22,491 nucleotides of DNA from Lachnospiraceae bacterium (GTDB taxonomy: Bacteria > Bacillota_A > Clostridia > Lachnospirales > Lachnospiraceae): assembly GCA_017416055.1 (NCBI GenBank), contig JAFQDI010000203.1, positions 1 to 22,491 on the forward strand. The letters are read 5' to 3'. The notes beneath the pieces were generated by a model. The model worked only from the letters and a program-made list of their open reading frames with translations. It made no database searches and was not told the origin of the DNA. The position numbers were made by a program, and so were the translations under genes. Shown piece by piece: positions 1-7,252 of the stretch. Position 1 is the stretch's first letter, and every line of letters starts with the position of its first letter.

Positions 1-572
1 ACCTTGGTCATCGTTATTATACGGAGGTTCAGCTTGATTTATTCCGCACGATCAAAAGATTGAAGCAGCAGGGATATCAGCTGAAGGAGATCAGACAGTG
101 TCTGGAGGAGATGGAGAAGAAAAAACGGGAAAATATTCCGGACGAATTTAAGGAGATTGAGATGGATCCTGAACCGGAAGGGATCATGCCGGGGCCGGAC
201 GAGATCCTTCTGCCGGATGGAATCCCTGTCCCGGTGATTCCACCGACGGAAGAGATGTGTTCTAAGCAGCCGGCACCACCGACGGAATCACCGAAGATGC
301 AGGAGTTCAAAAGGTTGATGGCGGAGATTTTTCTTGAGGTGATGAATGCCGGATATACAAAAATGACGGACGAGATCACGGAACAGGTAAGCCGGAAGGT
401 GATCAAAGAAATTAATTATCTGGACCGCGAGCGGGAAGAATGGGAGGAAGAACAGTTTAGGCGGTTGGATGCGACCATTCGGAATTGTCAGAGACGTGGA
501 AAGTTCAGGGCAGAAGTTGCTGCGGCAGAGCAACCTGACAAGCATAAACGATGGAGATTGGGAACGAGATAA
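1..572 (+). CDS. MerR-type HTH transcriptional regulator (5' partial)
   Basis: The frame is open from the window edge, so the true start lies upstream; the TTG at 60 is an internal Leu codon. The first residues visible (GHRYYTEVQLDLFRTIKRLK, then QGYQLKEIRQCLEE) match the second half of a MerR-type winged-helix DNA-binding domain, with the wing GxRYY and the LKxxGxxLKEI helix. A proline-rich linker follows (about residues 50-85 of the visible part). The C-terminal part is helical and highly charged, with an EREEWEEEQFRRLD stretch that could be coiled coil for dimerisation. No effector-binding domain such as GyrI-like or B12-binding is seen, so the signal is unknown. A hairpin terminator follows 18 bases after the stop, so this gene ends its transcription unit. 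The HTH assignment is good; the regulon is unknown. Confidence 0.75.
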   Translation, partial: LGHRYYTEVQLDLFRTIKRLKQQGYQLKEIRQCLEEMEKKKRENIPDEFKEIEMDPEPEGIMPGPDEILLPDGIPVPVIPPTEEMCSKQPAPPTESPKMQEFKRLMAEIFLEVMNAGYTKMTDEITEQVSRKVIKEINYLDREREEWEEEQFRRLDATIRNCQRRGKFRAEVAAAEQPDKHKRWRLGTR

Positions 573-589
573 CCGAAAAAAAGCAATGA

Positions 590-634
590 GGCAGGTGTCG
601 GCAGATCTTTCGTGGATCGGGGACCTGCTTTTTT
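590..634 (+). terminator. Rho-independent terminator after the MerR-type gene
   Basis: The arms GCAGGT...GATC and GATC...ACCTGC form an interrupted stem around a TTTCGTG loop, directly followed by a run of six or more T. It lies 18 bases behind the stop codon. Confidence 0.65.
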
Positions 635-653
635 GCAATTCATCACGGGTTAC

Positions 654-682
654 TTGATAAAGTGAATTAATTATGGTAAAAT
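654..682 (+). promoter_or_regulatory. Sigma-A promoter of the FAD oxidoreductase gene
   Basis: The -35 box TTGATA (654-659) and -10 box TAAAAT (677-682) are separated by 17 bases. Transcription would start near 689. A perfect small palindrome, GCAGA-AAA-TCTGC (707-719), lies in the 5' leader and could be an operator or a chance hairpin. Confidence 0.6.
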
Positions 683-749
683 AAACAGTGGCGGAGTTTG
701 CCCTGCGCAGAAAATCTGCCGGGCGAATATGCGGAGAAAGGAAAATCAG

Positions 750-2312
750 GTGTACGCGATGAAGAAAGTAGTGATTATCGGAGCAGGACCGGCCGGGTTG
801 ACGGCTGCATACGAATTGTTGGATCGTTCAGATGAATTTGAAGTGACGGTGTTGGAGGAGAGCGGCCGGTTCGGCGGCATTTCCAGAACCGTTGAGCATA
901 ACGGAAATCGTATGGATATGGGTGGACATCGGTTTTTTTCGAAAGTACCTGAGGTGAATGAATGGTGGGAGAAGATGCTGCCCACACAGGGAAGCCCGGC
1001 CTACGATGATATCGTTTTAGGAAGAACGTCCACGGTGAAGGAAGGCGGTCCCGATCCGGAGAAGACCGACCGTGTCATGCTGAGACGTAACCGTCTCTCC
1101 AGAATCTTTTTCAAACAGCGCTTTTTTGACTATCCGATTTCACTGAAGTTTGAGACGATCAAAAACATGGGCTTTGGAACCACGATCATCGTGGGATTCA
1201 GCTACCTGAAAAGTTGTATCTTCAAACGCAAGGAAAACTCTCTGGAAGATTTCTATATCAATCGCTTCGGAAAGAAGCTGTACTCCATGTTCTTTGAGCA
1301 TTACACGGAGAACCTTTGGGGGCGTCACCCTTCACAGATTTCCCCCGAGTGGGGCGCACAGCGCGTGAAAGGCTTGTCCATCGTTGCAATTTTGAAGGAT
1401 ATTTTTGGAAAATTGTTTGGAAAAAAGAACCGTCAGGTGGAGACATCGCTGATCGAGGAGTTTGCATACCCTAAGCTTGGGCCCGGACAGTTGTGGGAAC
1501 TGACTGCGGAGGAGGTCCGCAGGAAGGGCGGAAATATTTTGATGAATGCGAAGGCGGTGGGCATCCGCAAAGGTGCGGACAACCGTGTTTCGGGTGTGAC
1601 TTACCTCAAGGATGGGCAGGAGATGACCGTGGACTGCGATTACGTGATTTCGTCCATGCCGGTGAAGGATCTGGTTGCCGGAATGAATGATGTTCCGGAG
1701 AAAGAGGCAAAGATCGCCCGTGAACTTCCTTACCGCGACTATATGACCGTAGGTGTACTGATTCCCCGCCTGAATCTGGAGAATAAAACGAAGATCAAGA
1801 CCATCGGAAACATTGTGCCCGATGACTGGGTGTACGTTCACGACCGCTCGGTAAAGATGGGCCGATTCCAGATTTACAATAACTGGTCCCCCTATCTGGT
1901 GAAGGATATTGAGAACACGGTTTGGATGGGACTGGAGTATTTCTGCAACGAAGGCGATGAGATGTGGCAGATGACCGACGATGATTTTGCAAAGATGGGT
2001 ATTGGCGAGATGGTCACGATGCATCTGATCGACAGTACAGAGGATGTGCTGGATTACCATGTGGAGCGTGTGAAGAAGGCATACCCCGCCTATTTTGACA
2101 GCTATGCGCAGATTGATGAGCTCCGCGCGTATCTGGATACGATCCCGAATCTGTTCTGCGTGGGAAGAAACGGACAGCACCGTTACAACAATCTGGATCA
2201 CTCCATGTGTACGTCCTTCGAGACGGTGAAGAATATTCTGGCCGGTGTCACGGATAAGAGCAATATCTGGAACGTAAATACAGAGAAAGAATATCACGAA
2301 ACAAAGAAATAA
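750..2312 (+). CDS. NAD(P)/FAD-dependent oxidoreductase, UDP-galactopyranose mutase-like
   Basis: This is a flavoprotein of the amine oxidase / UDP-galactopyranose mutase-like group. The N-terminal dinucleotide-binding motif is [17 protein letters not shown] (about residues 7-23), followed by an acidic strand end and the conserved GGHRFFSK motif of this family. Further family signatures are [24 protein letters not shown] in the middle and [18 protein letters not shown] near the C-terminus, the latter resembling the substrate/flavin loop of UDP-galactopyranose mutases. No signal peptide or membrane segment is seen, so it is probably cytosolic, with a likely role in sugar-nucleotide or surface-glycan metabolism (inference). 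Start choice: GTG 750 lies 7 bases after AAAGGA (737-742). ATG 759 is 16 bases from that site, and ATG 729 has no clear ribosome site. The mature protein probably begins near [11 protein letters not shown] either way. It is monocistronic, between its own promoter and the ispE promoter. Confidence 0.8.
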   Translation: MYAMKKVVIIGAGPAGLTAAYELLDRSDEFEVTVLEESGRFGGISRTVEHNGNRMDMGGHRFFSKVPEVNEWWEKMLPTQGSPAYDDIVLGRTSTVKEGGPDPEKTDRVMLRRNRLSRIFFKQRFFDYPISLKFETIKNMGFGTTIIVGFSYLKSCIFKRKENSLEDFYINRFGKKLYSMFFEHYTENLWGRHPSQISPEWGAQRVKGLSIVAILKDIFGKLFGKKNRQVETSLIEEFAYPKLGPGQLWELTAEEVRRKGGNILMNAKAVGIRKGADNRVSGVTYLKDGQEMTVDCDYVISSMPVKDLVAGMNDVPEKEAKIARELPYRDYMTVGVLIPRLNLENKTKIKTIGNIVPDDWVYVHDRSVKMGRFQIYNNWSPYLVKDIENTVWMGLEYFCNEGDEMWQMTDDDFAKMGIGEMVTMHLIDSTEDVLDYHVERVKKAYPAYFDSYAQIDELRAYLDTIPNLFCVGRNGQHRYNNLDHSMCTSFETVKNILAGVTDKSNIWNVNTEKEYHETKK

Positions 2313-2316
2313 TCGG

Positions 2317-2344
2317 TTGCATTAAGTGGAAAAATCAGTATAAT
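2317..2344 (+). promoter_or_regulatory. Sigma-A promoter of the ispE operon
   Basis: The -35 box TTGCAT (2317-2322) and perfect -10 box TATAAT (2339-2344) have a 16-base spacer, leaving a leader of about 50 bases before ispE. No terminator is seen between the preceding stop (2312) and this promoter. Confidence 0.55.
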
Positions 2345-2402
2345 ATATATTGTATACAAAGTGCTTGCCACGGATACAGGAGTATTCTGACCGGAGGTTT
2401 TC

Positions 2403-3320
2403 ATGAATCAACTGACGCGAAATGCATATGCAAAAATCAATCTTGGACTGGACGTTCTGAGAAAACGTCCTGACGGTTATCACGAACTGGCGATGGTGAT
2501 GCAGACTGTGGATATCTGCGACGAACTCACCTTTGTGGTGAGAGATGAGCCCGGTATTGAACTGACGGTGGAGTGGTCCATGGACGGCTGGACGAAGGAG
2601 GCGCTGGAAGAGTTGCCGAAACCGGGCGAAAGTCAGCCGGTTCCCGCAGACCGGTCCAACCTGGTTTGGCGTGCGGCAGAGATGCTGATGAGCGAGTTTT
2701 CGGTGCAAAAGGGTGTGTCCATTCACTTAGTAAAGAAAATTCCGGTTGCGGCGGGCATGGCAGGCGGTAGCAGCGACTGTGCAGCTACCCTTTGGGGAAT
2801 CAATGAACTGTTTGGCTTGGGACTGACCGGAGAAGAGCTTCAGGCGCGCGGCGTGAAGCTTGGTGCAGACGTTCCTTATTGCGTTTTGGGCGGAACGGCA
2901 TTGGCTGAGGGGATCGGAGAGATTTTGACACCACTGACCCCGATGCCGAAGTGCAGTCTGGTGGTGGCGAAGCCGGCGGTGGGAATTTCCACACCGTTTG
3001 TGTTTAAGCAGTTGAGACTGGAAGCGTTGAGAGAACATCCGGACATTTACGGGATGTGTGAAGCGATAAAGACGGGGGATCTTGACGGCGTGGTCGAGCG
3101 TTTCGGCAATGTGCTGGAAACGGCGGCGATCCCTCATTACCCGATCGTCGGAGAATTGAAGGAAGCACTTGCGGAGCTAGGTGCAAAGGGCGTTCTGATG
3201 AGCGGAAGCGGACCGACCGTGTTTGCGGTTTTTGCGTCCGAAGAAGAAGCAAAAAAGGCAGCAAGGGAATTGACAGAAAAGGCACTCGCGGCACAGATTT
3301 TTGTGACGCGGCCGGTATGA
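2403..3320 (+). CDS. ispE: 4-diphosphocytidyl-2-C-methyl-D-erythritol kinase
   Basis: The enzyme phosphorylates CDP-methylerythritol at O2, the fourth step of the non-mevalonate (MEP) isoprenoid pathway, in the cytosol. It is a GHMP kinase. The N-terminal AYAKINLGLDVLRKRPDGYHEL (Lys11 region) is characteristic of IspE. The ATP-binding glycine-rich motif PVAAGMAGGSSD spans residues 114-125, with the probable catalytic Asp125, and motif 3, LMSGSGPTVFAVF, is near the C-terminus. At 305 aa it is somewhat longer than the usual 280-290. The extra length fits an acidic/proline-rich insertion around residues 59-82. ATG 2403 is preceded by GGAGG at 2393-2397. It is first in an operon with a GntR-type regulator starting 38 bases later and a small acidic protein. 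Confidence 0.95.
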   Translation: MNQLTRNAYAKINLGLDVLRKRPDGYHELAMVMQTVDICDELTFVVRDEPGIELTVEWSMDGWTKEALEELPKPGESQPVPADRSNLVWRAAEMLMSEFSVQKGVSIHLVKKIPVAAGMAGGSSDCAATLWGINELFGLGLTGEELQARGVKLGADVPYCVLGGTALAEGIGEILTPLTPMPKCSLVVAKPAVGISTPFVFKQLRLEALREHPDIYGMCEAIKTGDLDGVVERFGNVLETAAIPHYPIVGELKEALAELGAKGVLMSGSGPTVFAVFASEEEAKKAARELTEKALAAQIFVTRPV

Positions 3321-3358
3321 GATCAAAAGCCTAAGATAAATCAGACGGAGGTTGTTTC

Positions 3359-4030
3359 ATGGAAAACGAATTGAGAATCACAATGGATGACTATCTGCCT
3401 TTGCGCGATGTGGTATTCAAAACACTGCGGGGAGCGATTTTGCGCGGAGATTTAAAACCCGGTCAGCGATTGATGGAGATCCAGTTGGCGAATCAGCTTG
3501 GGGTGAGCCGTACACCGGTGCGCGAGGCGATCCGCATGCTTGAACTGGAGGGACTGGTAAAGATGGTTCCGAGAAAGGGTGCGGAAGTAGCGCAGATCTC
3601 GGAGAAGCATCTTCGCGATGTGCTGGAGGTTCGCTCTGCGCTGGAGGAACTGGCCGGAACACTTGCCTGTGAGCGGATGAACGCTGAGCAACTTTACGAG
3701 TTGAAACGTGTGAACCGCCAGTTTATGCAGGTGATCGACAGCGAGAATATCACCGCGATCGCCGATGCCGATGAGAATTTCCATCTGGTGATTTACAATG
3801 CGACCGGCAACGAACGTCTCAGTCAGATGGTAAACGGATTGCGCGAGCAGATGTATCGGTACCGCTTGGAGCATATCAAGGACAGAAGCAAGAGAGAAGA
3901 ACTGGTGAAGGAACACGAGGCGATCATCCGGGCACTGGAGGAGCGCGATCCTGTTCAGGCCAGAGATGCGATTCGTAGCCATATTCAGGAACAGGTAGAT
4001 GCAGTTCTGGAACTGCTCAAGAGAGGGTAA
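3359..4030 (+). CDS. GntR-family transcriptional regulator, FadR/FCD subfamily
   Basis: This is a 223-aa DNA-binding repressor or activator. The N-terminal winged helix (about residues 10-75) contains the recognition helix GVSRTPVREAIRMLELEGLV followed by the wing PRKGAEVA. The C-terminal FCD ligand domain (about 85-215) keeps the pattern expected for its metal/ligand site: Asp and His in DADENFHLVIYNATGN, His in KEHEAIIRALE and His in IRSHI. FCD regulators usually sense carboxylic acids or related metabolites; the ligand here cannot be told. The start ATG has GGAGG at 3347-3351 at a good distance. Its position directly after ispE, without a catabolic gene next to it, gives no clue to the target. 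The 63-aa gene follows after 3 bases and is probably translationally coupled. Confidence 0.9.
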   Translation: MENELRITMDDYLPLRDVVFKTLRGAILRGDLKPGQRLMEIQLANQLGVSRTPVREAIRMLELEGLVKMVPRKGAEVAQISEKHLRDVLEVRSALEELAGTLACERMNAEQLYELKRVNRQFMQVIDSENITAIADADENFHLVIYNATGNERLSQMVNGLREQMYRYRLEHIKDRSKREELVKEHEAIIRALEERDPVQARDAIRSHIQEQVDAVLELLKRG

Positions 4031-4033
4031 GCC

Positions 4034-4225
4034 ATGACGTTTAAAGAGAGATATCTGAAGGGTGAGATCCCCTTCGAGGAGATTGACGAATATATTATCC
4101 GTTGGAATGAGAGCGATGAGATCTGCACACTCAGAGAGTACCTCGGACTGAACGAGGAGGAAGAGGATGTGTGGATCGACGAGAGCGACGAGGCACTTCA
4201 GGTGTTGCTGGATCGGCAGAAGTGA
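4034..4225 (+). CDS. Small acidic protein of unknown function (63 aa)
   Basis: I do not recognise a family. The protein is strongly acidic in its second half (LNEEEEDVWIDESDEALQVLL), with no signal peptide, cysteine motif or membrane segment. It starts 3 bases after the stop of the GntR-FCD regulator, with GAGAGGG overlapping that gene's end as ribosome site, so it is almost certainly co-translated. Coding status is supported by the tight spacing and by ending just before a hairpin at 4243. It could be an accessory or anti-regulator-like partner, but that is only suggested by position. Confidence 0.65.
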   Translation: MTFKERYLKGEIPFEEIDEYIIRWNESDEICTLREYLGLNEEEEDVWIDESDEALQVLLDRQK

Positions 4226-4242
4226 TGTAGAAAACGTGTTCC

Positions 4243-4262
4243 CGGCTTATCGAAATAAGCCG
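4243..4262. terminator. Hairpin between convergent genes
   Basis: CGGCTTAT-CGAA-ATAAGCCG is a perfect 8-bp stem with a four-base loop between the ends of the convergent 63-aa gene and spoIIR; it overlaps the spoIIR stop codon. Neither side has a good T tract (only GTTTTC on the - strand side), so termination is likely but probably inefficient. Confidence 0.4.
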
Positions 4263-4867
4263 AGAAACCATTCCACGATCCGAAATCTTATCACCGGTTT
4301 TGGATTTGTGTCAAACAGACTGTTGTAATCGTCCTCATCGAGTACCGTTTCCAGCTTTTCTTTGGACTCATCGGGCACGACCCCGTGAGTGAGATCAACG
4401 AAGCACAGGGGCGGATAGAGGACGCACCACCAATTTTGGCCATCGGCATCACCGATGCAGACACGCAGGGCATCATAGTAGCCACAGGGGAAGGTCATAT
4501 CCCCGTAAGTCTTGTCCGGAAACCAGACCGTCTCGCAGGCGACAGTGACCGGATAGGAGTATCCTTCGGCGACGATGACAGACGTGGCGACGGCGTTTAG
4601 CTCGGTCATGTGGGCGGATACCCAGTCGCAGGCTTCGGCCTTTGCAGTCGTGTCGGACATGATGGGGGTGAGCGCATCCACGATGGCGGATTTCACTTTC
4701 AGTTTCAGAGCCTGGTCTTCGGCAGAGTCGCTGTTTGCCAGGACATGCAGACGAAGGACCTCCTTGGCCAGCGGAGTGTTGACCTCTCGGACGGTGAGGC
4801 GGGATGTAAGTGGGCAGAGGAAGAGCCCTGTACATAAAATAAGGAAAGCGATCTTATATTGTTTCAT
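4247..4867 (-). CDS. spoIIR: Stage II sporulation protein R
   Basis: SpoIIR is the forespore-made, secreted signal that activates the SpoIIGA protease in the mother cell, allowing pro-sigma-E processing. The protein is 206 aa, slightly shorter than the roughly 220-aa Bacillus form. An N-terminal hydrophobic segment (IAFLILCTGLFLCPL, about residues 5-20) would direct export. Family signatures are LRLHVLANSDSAEDQALKLKVK and the C-terminal FPCGYYDALRVCIG followed by GQNWWCVLYPPLCFVDLT. The frame is open upstream to 5020, but the ATG at 4867 starts the hydrophobic leader and has AAAGGAG 10 bases upstream; extending further would put a charged, Pro-rich segment in front of the signal sequence. It is alone on the - strand and divergent from ddl. 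A sigma-F-like promoter lies just upstream. Confidence 0.92.
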   Translation of the reverse strand: MKQYKIAFLILCTGLFLCPLTSRLTVREVNTPLAKEVLRLHVLANSDSAEDQALKLKVKSAIVDALTPIMSDTTAKAEACDWVSAHMTELNAVATSVIVAEGYSYPVTVACETVWFPDKTYGDMTFPCGYYDALRVCIGDADGQNWWCVLYPPLCFVDLTHGVVPDESKEKLETVLDEDDYNSLFDTNPKPVIRFRIVEWFLGLFR

Positions 4868-4909
4868 AAAGGCATAACTCCTTTTGTCGATTGTTCCATG
4901 GACATTTGG

Positions 4910-4938
4910 AGTATTGCCACCGGCTGCCGGGGTTATAC
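4910..4938 (-). promoter_or_regulatory. Candidate sigma-F (forespore) promoter of spoIIR
   Basis: Read on the - strand, GTATA (complement of 4934-4938) and GGCAATACT (complement of 4910-4918) are separated by 15 bases. This agrees with the sigma-F pattern known from Bacillus (GYWTA ... GGNRANANT). The predicted start would leave a leader of about 35-40 bases before the spoIIR ATG. In Bacillus spoIIR is a sigma-F gene, which supports the call. Confidence 0.6.
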
Positions 4939-5004
4939 GGCGGCGAAAAGATTTTTGCTCGGGCGAACACATTTCCCGGGGCAATGATGTGAAGGGAGAC
5001 GGAC

Positions 5005-6072
5005 ATGAGAAAAAAAGCAATTGCAGTATTATTTGGAGGACAGTCCTCCGAGCACGAGGTTTCCTGCATTTCCGCAGCGACGGTGATCAGAAATATTGAT
5101 CCGGACAATTACGATATCCATCTGGTGGGAATCACCGAGGAAGGAAAGTGGGTTCTCGTGAAGGATTTGGAGGCACTGACCGATGGAACTTGGAGAGACA
5201 GTCAGGTGAGCGCGGTGATTTCTCCGGATACGACGCATCACGGCCTGTTGGTGACCGATGGGGAAGGCACCAGAGTGCTCTATTTGGATGTGGTATTTCC
5301 GGTGCTTCACGGACTTTACGGAGAGGACGGGACGGTTCAGGGAATTCTTGAACTGGCACGGATTCCCTATGTGGGATGTGGGGTGCTGGCTTCCGCGGTT
5401 TCCATGGACAAATATTATACGAAGATGGTGGTTGACCGCCTCGGTGTTCGCCAGGCGGATTACGTGGCAGTGAGAAGCAGTGAGCTTTCTGAGATGGATG
5501 CGGTGGTGAACCGTATTGAGAGCAAGTTTGCTTATCCGGTATATATCAAACCCTGCAATGCAGGGTCTTCCAAGGGAGTCAGCCGCGCAGCGGATAGAGC
5601 GGCATTGATCGACGGCCTTTTGGAGGCGGCAAAACATGATCGAAAGATGTTGGTCGAGGAGACCATCATCGGCAGAGAGGTAGAGTGTGCGGTTCTTGGC
5701 GGCCGTGAGGTGAGAGCTTCCGGTGTCGGCGAGGTGCTGGCAGCTTCCGATGTGGCATTTTATGATTTTGAGGCAAAGTATTATAATCCGGAGTCCAGAA
5801 CAGTGCTGGATCCCGAGCTCCCCGGCAATGCAACCGAGGAGATTCGGAAGAATGCAGTGGAGATTTTTAAGGCGGTGGACGGGTATGGTTTGTCCCGCGT
5901 GGATTTCTTCGTGACCAAGGATACCGGAGAGGTGGTATTCAACGAGATCAACACGCTGCCCGGATTCACGGCGATCAGCATGTATCCCAGCCTGTGGGAA
6001 AATCGAGGAATTAGCAAGAAGCAGTTGGTGGAAAAACTGATCCAGAGTGCTCTGGTCAGATGGGAAGATTGA
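5005..6072 (+). CDS. ddl: D-alanine--D-alanine ligase
   Basis: The enzyme makes the D-Ala-D-Ala dipeptide for peptidoglycan precursors from two D-Ala and ATP in the cytosol. It is a 355-aa ATP-grasp protein of usual length. The N-terminal family motif is GGQSSEHEVSCISAATVI (about residues 11-28). The ATP-grasp central region contains YVGCGVLASAVSMDK and KPCNAGSSKGVSR, and the C-terminal metal/phosphate motif NEINTLPGFTAISMYPSLW is at about residues 313-331. The omega-loop region reads EAKYYNPES (about 255-263). A Lys-Tyr pair there is typical of D-Ala:D-Ala ligases rather than D-Ala:D-Lac ligases, so ordinary vancomycin-sensitive wall precursors are expected. ATG 5005 is preceded by AAGGGAG. 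The DUF1934 gene follows after one base and is probably coupled. Confidence 0.95.
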   Translation: MRKKAIAVLFGGQSSEHEVSCISAATVIRNIDPDNYDIHLVGITEEGKWVLVKDLEALTDGTWRDSQVSAVISPDTTHHGLLVTDGEGTRVLYLDVVFPVLHGLYGEDGTVQGILELARIPYVGCGVLASAVSMDKYYTKMVVDRLGVRQADYVAVRSSELSEMDAVVNRIESKFAYPVYIKPCNAGSSKGVSRAADRAALIDGLLEAAKHDRKMLVEETIIGREVECAVLGGREVRASGVGEVLAASDVAFYDFEAKYYNPESRTVLDPELPGNATEEIRKNAVEIFKAVDGYGLSRVDFFVTKDTGEVVFNEINTLPGFTAISMYPSLWENRGISKKQLVEKLIQSALVRWED

Positions 6073-6073
6073 A

Positions 6074-6502
6074 ATGGAAGACAAAAATAATGTATTGATC
6101 ACCATCGTGAGCCGCCTGTCTGACGGCGCGTTCAAGGACACCACGGAGACGGTGTATCCCGGCAAGGCGTTCGAGAAAGACGGTTGCTGCTATGTGTTTT
6201 ACGATGAGCACGATGAGGACACCGGAAATGTGACGAAGGCATCCATGCGGCTGCGCTCGCGCCACATTGAGATCCGCAAAAAAGGAAATATTACGTCGCA
6301 GATGACGTTTGTGCCCGGAGAACAGAGCGAGACTGAGTACAAAACGCCATATGGAATCATGTTTATGACCATCGACACGAAGCGAGCCGATGTGCAGTAT
6401 GGGATCGGAGACGTGAGGGCAGAACTGGATTATCAATTGTCGCTGGGGGGAAGTGCGCCGATGAGGAATCGGATGAAGATTGCAGTGAAGTATCTTCGAT
6501 AA
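6074..6502 (+). CDS. DUF1934 (YwiB-like) beta-barrel protein
   Basis: This small cytosolic protein (142 aa) of the DUF1934 family has no established function. Family features are the early VLITIVSRLSDG strand, the YVFYDEHDEDTGNVTKASMRLR segment, a central IRKKGNITSQMTFVPGE, and YKTPYGIMFMTIDTKRADVQYG, predicting a calycin-like barrel. The frame is open from 6047 inside ddl. ATG 6074 was chosen because it starts one base after the ddl stop and gives the usual family N-terminus; the ribosome site is weak (GGGAAG), consistent with translational coupling to ddl. The downstream terminator at 6512-6562 closes the ddl transcription unit. Confidence 0.8.
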   Translation: MEDKNNVLITIVSRLSDGAFKDTTETVYPGKAFEKDGCCYVFYDEHDEDTGNVTKASMRLRSRHIEIRKKGNITSQMTFVPGEQSETEYKTPYGIMFMTIDTKRADVQYGIGDVRAELDYQLSLGGSAPMRNRMKIAVKYLR

Positions 6503-6511
6503 AATATGAGT

Positions 6512-6562
6512 AAAAAAAGTAAATTCTGTACTCTTTGAGAGAGTATGGAATTTACTTTTTTA
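6512..6562 (+). terminator. Strong terminator of the ddl-DUF1934 unit
   Basis: AAAAAGTAAATTC and ACTCT pair with AGAGT and GAATTTACTTTTT around a TTGAG loop, with a T run both in the 3' arm and directly after. The A-rich 5' arm also makes it usable on the - strand, where it lies downstream of the decayed gene fragment. Confidence 0.85.
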
Positions 6563-6570
6563 TATTTTAT

Positions 6571-6781
6571 CTATTGATTGTCTTCCTTGGTCAGAGACGA
6601 TTTGAGCTGTCTTAACAAGCTTGCCTTGTCTTTTAGCGTGGTAAGAATGGAATCTACATTTTCTGTAGTGGCAACTTTGGGGTAATCCTTTTGAGTCGTT
6701 AGAGATAGCCTCCCAGCCACCGTAGAGATCGGTAACAGCCTGATCAATCGCTTCCCATGCGAGCGGAGAACCGTGACAGTG
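6571..6781 (-). pseudogene. Decayed gene fragment (C-terminal remnant, frameshifted)
   Basis: On the - strand, a protein-like stretch SPLAWEAIDQAVTDLYGG then WEAISND (about 6770 down to 6700) runs into a different frame that continues as DYPKVATTENVDSILTTL then KDKASLLRQLKSSLTKEDNQ and stops at TAG (complement of 6571-6573). The switch is near 6681-6700. Upstream on the - strand a stop (complement of 6782-6784) leaves no start codon, so only the end of a former gene remains. I do not recognise the family. Between the terminator at 6562 and the rpsF promoter at 6836 I see nothing else. Confidence 0.35.
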
Positions 6782-6835
6782 TTAAGAGGTAAAAAAAGTG
6801 TTTCAAATTAATCATAAATTTCCCTCAAAAACTAC

Positions 6836-6864
6836 TTGCGCTCTTGCGAAATCTGTGATAAAAT
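6836..6864 (+). promoter_or_regulatory. Sigma-A promoter of the rpsF-ssb-rpsR operon
   Basis: The -35-like box TTGCGC (6836-6841) and -10 box TAAAAT (6859-6864) are separated by 17 bases, giving a predicted start near 6871 and a leader of about 70 bases. Confidence 0.5.
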
Positions 6865-6892
6865 GCCATATTGTAATAAATTGTACATCCTT

Positions 6893-6935
6893 GCTCCTCG
6901 CCTAGCAGAGGGGCCAGAGTCCAAAAGGAGGTAAG
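6893..6935 (+). promoter_or_regulatory. rpsF leader hairpin, candidate autoregulatory element
   Basis: GCTCCTC (6893-6899) pairs with GAGGGGC (6908-6914) around the loop GCCTAGCA. The same CTCCT can instead pair with AGGAG of the ribosome site (6926-6930). This allows two exclusive folds, one leaving and one hiding the ribosome site. Many bacteria control this operon with an S6:S18-binding leader. I do not see the full known consensus, so the link is tentative. Confidence 0.3.
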
Positions 6936-6940
6936 AAAGC

Positions 6941-7228
6941 ATGAACAAGTATGAATTGTGTGTTGTTCTCAGCGTGAAGCTGGAGGACGAGGAGAGAGCA
7001 GCTGCACTGGAGAAGGTGCAGAAGTATATCGCTCGTTTCGGTGGTGTTGTAACCAACGTAGATGAGTGGGGCAAGAGAAAGCTCGCTTACGAGATTCAGA
7101 AGATGAAGGAAGGCTTCTACTACTTCATCCAGTTCGATGCTGATGCAGCATGCCCTGGCGAACTTGAGCAGCGTCTTCGCATTCAGGAACCTGTTATCAG
7201 ATATCTGTGCGTAAAGCAGGAAGCGTAA
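6941..7228 (+). CDS. rpsF: 30S ribosomal protein S6
   Basis: This is the 95-aa small-subunit protein that binds 16S rRNA together with S18 in the central domain platform. It shows the S6 fold signatures: the opening strand MNKYELCVVL, the FGGVVTNVDEWGKRKLAYEIQKMKEGFYYFIQFDAD block and the C-terminal LRIQEPVIRYLCVK. The start ATG has AAAGGAGGTAAG upstream at ideal spacing. It is first in the classical rpsF-ssb-rpsR operon, 24 bases before ssb. Confidence 0.97.
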   Translation: MNKYELCVVLSVKLEDEERAAALEKVQKYIARFGGVVTNVDEWGKRKLAYEIQKMKEGFYYFIQFDADAACPGELEQRLRIQEPVIRYLCVKQEA

Positions 7229-7252
7229 CGTAACGAGAAAAGAGGAGATTTT

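Noticed and set aside
1332..2297. 321-codon open frame on the - strand across the FAD oxidoreductase gene
   Set aside because: Antisense shadow; His/Ile-rich translation without motifs.
5005..6072. VanG/VanC-type resistance ligase
   Set aside because: The omega-loop Lys-Tyr pair and lack of van regulatory or racemase genes fit an ordinary Ddl.
5029..6165. 378-codon open frame on the - strand across ddl
   Set aside because: Antisense shadow of ddl with no domain signature or ribosome site.
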